Shown here: in pieces, positions 55,245-64,000 of the stretch | Numbering within the stretch: position 1 is the first letter of the stretch | Layout: each line of letters starts with the position of its first letter | Assembly: GCF_000204055.1 (NCBI RefSeq) | Contig: NW_006768851.1 | Location: 62,001-126,000, forward strand | DNA length: 64,000 nucleotides | DNA from: Melampsora larici-populina 98AG31 | Taxonomy: Eukaryota; Basidiomycota; Pucciniomycetes; Pucciniales; Melampsoraceae | Direction of reading: 5' to 3' | The notes under the pieces: model-generated | The model's database searches: none | Told to the model about the DNA's origin: nothing | The model's input: the letters and a program-made list of their open reading frames with translations, nothing else | Translations under genes and position numbers: made by a program

Positions 55245-57219
55245 AGCTCGACTCGGAGACAACACCAATTCTTGAATGTTTCTTTGAAAGAGGTACATAT
55301 CATGATCGGCAAGACGGTCGATTCAACACGCACATACGCAGCGCTAGTTATAATAAGAGAAAAGCCTGAATGCTCTCGTAGCCGAGAAAAACTACGCGGA
55401 TCCCTGGAGTGATGGATAACGACTCGACCTTGACAAGCGATAAGATCAAGAAGATGACAGGCGAATGAATTTTGTGGATAGAGGGCGCCAAAAAGCTTGA
55501 GCCTTAGAGGACCGCAGGAGATCTCAAAGCTATCTTTTGTGGTATGAGACCGCCAGAGTGTCTCAGCCTGCTTGAAGTTATTCCTCGTTTAATGCATCTA
55601 ATGTGAAGCAAGAATGAAGTTGGCAGATCAAGTTGAAGAGAGCTCGGTTAAGATTGAGAAATCCTGGTAGATCAAGAATGGTAAAACTGGTCTGAGAGGG
55701 GGAAGCGCAAAGTAGACCTGAGGCTGCATCGCGCCAGTACCACTATTTCTCATTCCTGGCGGTTTCTTCCCATTATGGATAAGGTGATCGCAGTGTCAAT
55801 TGTCTGAGAATTAGATACGGCCACCTATGGAAAGGTCTTCGCTGTAATGATAAACTCGTTGCGGTGGAGTTTCGAACCCGAAAATGGAAACAGCAGATTG
55901 TTGAAGACCTCACATGGTCGAACAGAAGCAATCCTATGCCTCGTGAGTATGCGTGGGTATCATTATGCGAGACTGGAAAGTCTCGTCCCATCTAGGCCTC
56001 TTCAAGTCAGATCGGTGCATCGCACCTTTAAGCTCTTACAATCGGAGAGGCGGGAAAGATATAACCCAAGATTCCCATAAACAGCCGTCTGATTTCAAAA
56101 TCGGTGAGGCTTGTTTACCGCGGAATGGTCGAGTGGAAATGAATGGCAAGACACGCGGGGATTGATGAAGCAGACAGGAACACAAACTCAAAGGTTGAGA
56201 CTCACCTGCAGACTTCCTGAACTTTGATCTGGCGGACTGCCGACGTTTGTAGAAATATTCTTGAAGATAGAGGCGGATGAAGAAAAAAATTGATCGATAG
56301 AAAACTACACCAAGCGAAATCGTGAATCGAAGTGTGAATTCAGTTTGCAGATGCTGATTATGGCTTTTGAGCTTCAAGACTTTTGGCAGATGGAGGCACC
56401 GCTTGAGGTTAAGATTTGTCGGAATCTTTGACAGTGCAGAGCCTCCACCTTTGAATATTATCCCACATCACCCTTGCTGAAACAATCTTTTTCAGCTTCG
56501 GTGACGATGTTGTACAACAACACAGGGAATATATCATGTATCACCAAAGGTGATGCTGAACGGGTCTCCTTAGTGTGTTCTATGAATCTTTCCCCGTCTC
56601 TGTGGAGACGGCCCAGGACGAAATGCTATACTTGTCCCAATAGAGGCTGAGCGACCCCGCATGGGGGACAATGGTACGGGGCGACTCGATTGGACGCAAA
56701 GGGAGTTCGAACAGGGAAGGTCAAGTAAGCAAAGCCCTGCCTATGAGAGCGCCCAAGGTTCAATCCGAAATCAGCGTTGATTCAAGCTGTTGATTAGGGC
56801 GAGAGCAGTCAAGCGCAAAGTAGACTTTGGCTTTGTTGCAAGATCTTTTCCATCTTGCGGCAGTACACATTTGAAGGTGAGGCGTACGGAGCGGGGACTC
56901 AGTCTTATATTTGGTGCGCCCGGGACGTGGTGGGCTCTCTCAATGACGCAATAAATTATAAAATGAGCCAAGACTAGATGAAGATGGCACAACTTGCTAA
57001 GTGGCCATCACGCAGAGGCAAATAAAACAAGTCTCGGTAAACCTATCGTACAATTCCAAAGCCCAATATTAACCAAGAAAGCTTTAAACATCCAGGATAG
57101 GTGATATATGTTACAAAAGTACAGGCAATTTCAAACAACTCGAGGAATTGACCGAATTTGCCCTTACAACTTTAAGCAGATCGGCGGAGTGAACAAGCTC
57201 TCTGAACTCGACTGCATAT
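55245..57219. other. Long intergenic stretch, no supported gene
   Basis: Two kilobases between the 303-residue protein gene's start and the Pds5 stop. ORFs up to 113 residues overlap on both strands without splice or motif support. Some TTCGAAC-containing hairpins recall tRNA T-arms but do not fold into a whole tRNA. Confidence 0.4.
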
Positions 57220-60200
57220 TCATGGGTATTTGTCGGACTCTGACATCGCTCCTGAGCTTCCATCGTCTGGATCTTTATCTATATCGGTATCTGCGTCTAA
57301 TTCTACAGTCTTGCGTGTGGGTCTTGCAGTTCTTCGAGGCTTTTGATTTGAAGACTTCTGAGCGCTGTATATGGAGCGACAATTTTTTTGCTTTGATAAT
57401 CAGACAGGGGCAATCATCAAACGATATGAATTAGAAGGACTCACTTAGATTTCAATCTGTCGACCGCTCCACCCTTTCGTTTTCGAGGGGCCCTCGCTTT
57501 TGCAGTCGGCTTGACAAGATGGGTAGTGCTTGATGGCTTTTTGACATCGCCGGAGACATTAACACGATCTTTCCTTGATAATAAGGACGTTGTTAACTCT
57601 TTGGTAAACTCCTGACCAAGGTAAGTTTTCTTTGCAATCTGATCAAAATAACCTCAGGTCAGTCTGTTTTTTTTTTCGGAGACAGATACGGGAGTCGCGC
57701 CTGATACAAAATTGATAATTAAGACTTACCTGATTCGCTTCCTCGGGCGATGATATTGGCTGAAAGAGGTCTGTGGGTAGGATAGCTTTCCCGGGATAGG
57801 TTGGCAAGGTCCAATGATGGATTTTAGCTTTTGTCCGAATCACCAGCTGAGCCAATTCAGATATTGTATATAGAAACTAAAAGAAAGCGGAGGATTGATG
57901 TCAGCTTGCCTCCAATGGCTCATCTAGGCGTTTTTTAGAAAGATGTGATGGAAAGGCACCTCGTTATTGAATTTTGAGTCCACGTCTTGCACCGCCTTGA
58001 GCTGACCAACTAGATAATACATCAAGGACACGTTTTCACCGTTGGCCACGCAGTCCACATAAAATTCGATGTGTTTTGAGACCGATCGTAGTGCCTCAAG
58101 AGACAATTCGAAATCCGGATGATGTACCAATAAATGCAGTAATCGCACAATGATAACCTCAAACATCGCAACGCGGACATCTAGGGGATCAACGACGAGT
58201 GCGGAGTAACAAAGCTTTCAACAAGATGTCATGATAGCGTTCAAATGAATACAAAACAATCAACCAAGCACTGACTTTGTGATGCTTGTTTCATACGCGA
58301 TAGTATCGAACTGCGCGCCAATTCAATGATATCAGACTCTGGATCGTGGGCCACCAGAAAGAGGATGACGTTGAATCGGGGATCGGTTAATCTACGGGTG
58401 TGTAGATATTTCGCCAACTTGGCGACAAAACCTTCGCGCACTTCACCGCTGGGATCCTGGCAGGTCCATAATGTAAGTCATGTGATGTCCGCGACCACAC
58501 AACACTCGAAAAAGGTGCGAGATTCACAAACCGCTGCTACCCAGGCTAACAGATCGAACTGAGTGTCAATTTCACTGCTGAAGGCTTTGCATGTGGCCAG
58601 TTTCAAGATGCAATGCGCCGCTTTGAGCCTCAGTCGCATAGCGACTGCCTGGCTGATAGTCGAAGTGATGCACCCGCAAAAAAATGAAGTCGTCAGTGAA
58701 ACCGAGAGACGTACGCGTTGATAACTCTTCTCGTTTAAGAAAATGACTAGAACCTGTGTGTAGTTGTCCGTAAATGACCACGATTATCCAATAGTTGCCA
58801 GAGAAGCTTGAAAACAGGTGCGGCCGACGTTTTGGCTGCCGTAGTCTCGGCGTAGGCAATGCATCGATTTGTCAATAACTTTACACCTAGAATCCTGGCC
58901 TTTGCTAAGTCTGCCAGCTCGCTGTCATCGAGCCATTCGTCATCCCCCTATCAGCACCAAGATGTCAATGTCAGACTTGTGGTACCACATTTGCCAAAAA
59001 TGCGTATGATTCGATGGCATGGTTCATGCCTCACGTCTTGTTCGCCTTCACTAGACCTCAGCAACAGTTTCTGAAGAATGAAAGTTGCAACAGTCTCACT
59101 ATGGGCTTCGAACACGTTTGGGGTGAGCTTCGCGATCTGAGAAAGAGCGCTTAGATTTGCGACCAAGCGCCCTGGCTCGGCATCCTTCAACGTATTGGCG
59201 AGTTGCTGTATTAGCGTTTGTCACCACATAATTGACAGTGATATATTAACAGAGTCAACATGAATGGTATACTCCAGGTCTTGGCTGTTGGAGAATGCTA
59301 TAGCTTACGAGGTTAACTTCACGGCAAGAATCCGTCTTGTCGGGTGCTTTAGCTAGCACGATTGCAGCATACTTAGCTTGCTCAGGCGTCCCACTCAGAG
59401 CGTAACGTGTCAGCTCATCCACGAGCTCCCTTTGAGTCGCCAGGCCAAATAAATCGTAAAAATCACGAAAAAGATATGATTCAGCATGTTCCGCTGATAT
59501 CTGAAAGGGAAAAGGTGAGAGCCATATGCGGAAAACCGAACACAACATACGGTTCGCTTGGTATGAGTTCTGGATTCGTTTTTGCCAGCTCACTCATACC
59601 TAGTAAGCATGCATCGATCAGTCGGGCGGTTTGGCCAGATTCTACATCCGAAACTTCGAAAAGAGCCTTAGTAAGTTTGTCGATATGGGGCTTGAGCATC
59701 ACCGAGCAGCTGGTTGATATCATGTCCAGTAAGATTTTAGCCGTTTCCCCTCTAGATCGAGCAAATCCTGTGTTATCTTCATCTGCATCTCCGTCACTGG
59801 CCGCTGGTTGATGTAGTCGAGATAACAGAGTAGGCACTACGGCAGAACTCAAAGTCAAATATGCAGATTTTCTTAGAAATATCCCTATGGTCTCCACCAA
59901 TGCAGCTGATAGGGATTCAAGTTTGCGATTAAACTCTTGCTGAGGGAAAGCAAGTCATAGAGAATACACGCTAGATTGAGTGTACCATTCCAAGCCCATG
60001 ACCAAAGACAATGGACCGATCTCAAATCTTGAAAACACGCACATATGTCTTGACCAAGGCTTTAAGATCTACCAGAGGGTCAGAAAGTACTTTGATGACT
60101 TTGTACATTCGCTTATCATTGAGTTTCGCAAACTTTTGGAGTTCCTCCGTGGCTCTAGATGGATCCGGAAAGGCGGCTGTGGGAAAAATTTATCATGGTT

Positions 60201-62676
60201 CATCAAATTGGTCCACGATTAGGATGATTTAAACGCCTACTCGAGATGTGTCGAATAATCTGAGCCAACAGTGTCTTGACTTGCTTCTCATCATGGTCAA
60301 TGATGCCACCCTAATGAAGAGGTCACAAAACAATTTATCTCAAATGTTTGAAATCGAGTATTTGATTGAGAAAAGACAACGATCATACGTTATAAGCCTC
60401 GCACGAATCTAGAAACCGGATGAAGATTGAAGGTTGCCTGAAAAGCAAGCGTAACTTCCACAATTAGAATCTAATGATTAGAAACCTGAGTCGAGACATC
60501 CAAGTACAACCTTTGGGTGATACGTGTAAATCTTTTCAGTTTTTTCAAATCGCTGGGATTGAGAAACCTTGAAACGGTGATGAGACGGTCGACCCAAGAG
60601 GTCTCGTCAAGTGCTGATTTGGGGAGTGGTAAAATCTTGTCCAGCATGCACCTTTCCGTGGCCACGCTGTCAAGAGAAATTCAGCTACATGTGAGCCTTG
60701 AGCCAGTCAATTATCAGACTTGCAGCACATACCATAATCGCTGCTCGCCTATAAACATGGCTGATAAAACAACCTGAGGGATCCAGCCAAAGTGAGCAAT
60801 ATGGCTCCGTTCATTGTCCTCACTGCATCACGCCAAAAACAAGAATGCCCGGGTCAGAATCGCCGACGATCAAAATTTATTTGCAAAGAGCGCCAACATT
60901 TCCGTATACGCTATATCGTAGAGCCGGCCTAAGGCTTTAAGAGCCTCTTGTTGAATAGATTGCTACGATTTGGTAGAAAGGCCAGAGTTAGTGGTAGTCA
61001 GAGGCGCTGGTTGACAGGCGACGTACTAACTTTTTTATCTTCAATTCTATTACCCAAGCATCGCAAAACATTGGTTTGGATATAATGTAGTGTCAAATTG
61101 AACTCGAGGTCAACAAAGAATTTGCAACTCTCGAGCCGCACTTTCTCGTCAGGATCAGTCAATTTGACAAATAGGACTTGATTGATATCGTCCTTCAAAT
61201 GCGGGTGTTGGGAAAGTATTGACTTGCAAGATTGAATGACGGCGATGCGAATCTGAGGTGAAATATCTTTGGACTTGGAAATCCAGACCTTCCAGGTGTT
61301 GGGGTATCGTCGAGCCAAATCGTTACCGGCGGATGTCGCGCCGTTCGCGCTTGACCCGGCCAGAGTGTGAATATTGCTTGTGATGCCTGTACCACTCGAG
61401 GGCTGTGCCGCAAACATCTCACCAAGGGTCTCAGTAGCCAGGAGGCGCACATCGGCTTGTTCTGTCTCTAGTTCAACTTGCAGTTGAGGTATGACGTTGA
61501 GTAATAATCCCGGGCAGGCTTTGTGTATGTTTTTGATAAGTATATGGGTGTCTTTGATTTGCTTGGTCGATCCATCCTTGTCCTCTTCATCTGAAGACTG
61601 GGCATCTTCATCAGCCGAGTCTGAGGGATAGACTCGACCGGAAACTTTTTTTGCGCCTAGAATTATCAGGTCGGTAAAGTAGCGACACACCGCACTTTGA
61701 AGTTTATCCTCACAAGCATTGCATACATCCACTGCTAGTCTATAAGCAGCGGGGTTGGCCTTGAAGTTTTTCGGTTCGAATTGGGCAAGGATATACTTCA
61801 AAACTTGAGGAGATATATAGGAAGCTGCCTGGTTGATGATCTGCGCTAGCAAATCAGCAAACGTAAGAGGAATATTTTTGGACATCTCCGTGCTAATTTA
61901 TGCAATATGCCACATTTTGGGCCACGGGATCCGAGTTAGCAAGTAGAAAGCAAAGGTGCATGCAACGGGCAAGGCTCATACCTAACAACATCGAAAAATA
62001 GCTTGAAAACCTCAGTCATCAGCTCCTCGCTACTTGGAATATCGCATATCAGAACAATACTCTGGACTGTCGCAAGTGACTCGAGGAGGTATAGATCTGA
62101 ATTTCATATCACAACCAAGATTTTTCAGCTTCAGCGCAAATAATGCCTTTGTGGAAACATGACGTACAGTAAGATTGGTTAGGGGCCTGTCTGTTGGAAG
62201 AAGAAAGATTACGAAGTTGCCTGAAAAAGAATTGAAAAATGTCCTATCGTGCCCAGCAAAAACGTGATCTCAGTCATTGATGCAAGAATAGCGCGTCGGA
62301 TGAATATACCTTTAACTCAGGTCGCGTATATGGTGCGTCTGGCGCATATAGCCTCAACAAATCCGCAAGGCCGCATGCTACCAAGGCCTTGACAGTCTTG
62401 TCTTTATGTACTAAAAGGCTAGGCTGAATGAGTTCTTTGCGGATACTCGAAAGTGAGTTGGTGTCGATCACGTCCTGATCCAATTCTGAAAGCTCAGTGT
62501 GAAGAGAAATGAGTCTTTTTATCAGCTCGGTAATCGTGAGTTTGGAGTCCTTCGTGAGATTTTGTTTGAATTGAAGACCTATGCGCAAAGAACTATAGTC
62601 AGTTTCTTAAGAAAAAAACGCTTGGCGAACCGGGTTAGCGATGCTCACGCTGCTTTTGTGGTACTTTGGGACCCAT
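57220..62676 (-). CDS. PDS5: Sister-chromatid cohesion factor Pds5
   Basis: Nuclear HEAT-repeat protein that binds cohesin (Scc1/Scc3 with Wpl1 and Eco1) and controls its release and acetylation. About twenty exons on the minus strand. Exon 1 is 62676-62649 (MGPKVPQKQ), exon 2 is 62578-62310: LQFKQNLTKDSKLTITELI, LHTELSELDQDVIDTNSL, LIQPSLLVHKDKTVKALVA and GLADLLRLYAPDAPYT, a close match to the Pds5 N terminus. Then FYLLESLA-type YLYLLESLATVQSIVLICD; the 61885-61010 exon with CPGLLLNVIPQLQVELE, VRLLATETLGEMFA, RYPNTWKVWISKSKDISPQIR and LTDPDEKVRLESCKF; VVLSAMFIGEQRLW; LVDELTRYALSGTPEQAKYAAIVL; and VREGFVAKLAKYLHTRRL. The Lys-rich C-terminal tail with RAPRKRKGG and PRRTARPTRKT looks AT-hook-like. 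It ends at 57220-57222. The length is roughly 1,200 residues, as in fungal Pds5. Confidence 0.93.
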
Positions 62677-64000
62677 CTTTCTATCTAAGCAGCCTTAAGT
62701 CGAGTTATATTGATATAAGATCAGCACGCGAGTCGATCGAGGAGACCAAATATATCGTAAAATGGTAGTTGACCGTCGTTGCCGTTGATCGTTAAACTGA
62801 AGGGAGTTTCAGTCAAATCTTTCGTTGAGACGCGATTCACTTGTGAATGTTTATGGGTTTAAGACGACAAGCGCGTCGATGACACGATGTATTGCCCGGC
62901 CATGCCTCTCGGACCTTGACCGTCGTATGTACATCTCATTCCACACGTGTCTCTCAGGAATCTCCATGACTTCCACATCAAATGATGAAAGAAAGAGTCT
63001 GCTAGAAATGATATCTAAACCATCTAACCTCATGAACACAGTGACACCACAGAGGTGGCCACCAAAGAACTCAGGATATCTTGAGGAGTTGGTTTGATAG
63101 GTCACACACAATATGTCTGGAGCTCTTTTCTGTCTGTATGTAGAGCCTCACCAACTGTCGAGATACAAAGTCAAAATAGTAGAGATTGCCTAAAATATAT
63201 TAAAAATCTGCAAGGATGTATGTTCATTTTTGATTACCGGAGCTTCATTTATGACAAGAGGCTCAAGATATCTTGATATAACAATTTTGGTTGAATATAG
63301 TTTCTATTGCATATATTGCATAGAGGCTGAGTTGCAATTATGGAACTTGATTTGGAGTGATTTTTATCATGGACTTGATGGAAATCATGCGTGTGACATT
63401 CCTCCACTATAGCATCACTGGTTATATCATCCTCTTTCAAACTCAAGTTTTTTGTGTCAGCTGTTGTTGGTGTGACTGTCTGAAATTATTACCAATGAAT
63501 ATGTTGCTGGATTAACAGTTAGCTCTCTATTATTTTCATATAGATATCGTGGGTCTGATCTCACCCTTTTTGTTGGTTTTATAGTCAGATAGCTGGCCGC
63601 GGCATCAATTGCCGGATCTCTACCCTTGGATAATTCAAGACTGGCTGTTTCAAAGAGGCATCTATGATGATCCAAAAAGTATTCTGGCAATTAAATAAAA
63701 TCTTATAAGACTTGAACCAAAGAGATACAAAATCATCCTCTATATACTACAAGAAAGGCTTTAAATAAAACCTAGAACTAGAGCAATTACGGCCATTTCT
63801 TGAACTTCCGCAACTGCTTGACAAATATACTGCAAGAAAGACCCAAAATAATTAAACCAAAGATTTGATTTTCTGAAACTTCCTCAACTTGACCACAAAT
63901 GTCCATAACTTAATTTTACAATTCGTTCCAAGATTTTTCAATATTTTTGCTCTGATAGTCCTGTGAATTTTGTGGAAGTACATCTCGTGATGTTGAAGCC
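62677..64000. other. Pds5 promoter region and right edge, no other gene supported
   Basis: No recognisable gene. A minus-strand reading at 63457-63690 (RDPAIDAAASYLTIKPTKRV) could be an exon of a gene or element beyond the window, but nothing confirms it. The last 300 bases are AT-rich. Confidence 0.35.

Noticed and set aside
55820..56720. tRNA-like TTCGAAC hairpins
   Set aside because: T-arm-like strings occur, but no acceptor stem, D-arm or anticodon arm can be placed at the right distances.
63457..63690. Possible exon at the right edge
   Set aside because: No clear splice sites and no recognisable motif within the window.

Overview
The window looks like nuclear DNA of a basidiomycete fungus, most probably a rust (Pucciniales). 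This is inferred from many short GT-AG introns (about 44-90 bases), eukaryotic TATA-type promoters, conserved fungal housekeeping genes, a small cysteine-rich secreted protein, and a very high load of transposable elements with basidiomycete-type transposases. There is no bacterial-type operon, CRISPR array or rRNA. One run of 100 N (26433-26532) marks an assembly gap.

Layout. 63-1156: 3' part of an SLC38/AVT-type amino-acid transporter. 2153-6486: a nearly whole PIF/Harbinger DNA transposon with two convergent genes, each broken by one small lesion. About 6.9-17.1 kb: a Helitron replication-helicase gene (9402-14281, minus) flanked by small genes. Two of these, at 8251-9047 (plus) and 15079-16380 (minus), look like relatives with OB-fold-like strands; a third at 6983-7483 carries an in-frame stop. 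17416-27053: a Ty3/gypsy chromovirus-type LTR retrotransposon with nearly identical LTRs and a perfect AAAAG target duplication. Its coding region carries several stops, and four unrelated TIR elements have inserted into it (183, 1067, 1084 and 906 bp). 27255-27967: a five-exon secreted protein with ten cysteines. 28238-30095: SLX1 endonuclease.

About 31.0-48.0 kb is a second nest. A large transposase-like gene on the minus strand (48007 down to 33271) is split in its last exon by a 10,488-bp CACTA-like element (33538-44025, TIR CACCATGCCCG, target duplication GTG). That element carries a Tnp2-type transposase, two accessory genes and, unexpectedly, a serine/threonine protein kinase. A further accessory-type gene lies beside the split transposase at 31064-32616.

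The right third is ordinary gene space: short tandem and degenerate repeats (48.5-49.3 kb), an uncharacterised Ser/Pro-rich protein (50973-52247), a 184-bp Tc1/mariner-type MITE (52839-53022), an uncharacterised 303-residue protein (54158-55244, minus) and the cohesin regulator Pds5 (57220-62676, minus).

Most of the biology here is mobile-element biology: Harbinger, Helitron, LTR, CACTA-like, mariner and several unclassified TIR elements occur in 50 kb, often inside one another. The host genes serve amino-acid transport, Holliday-junction/flap processing, sister-chromatid cohesion and secretion. The best candidates for something new are the kinase carried inside a DNA transposon and the paired OB-like genes flanking a Helitron core.
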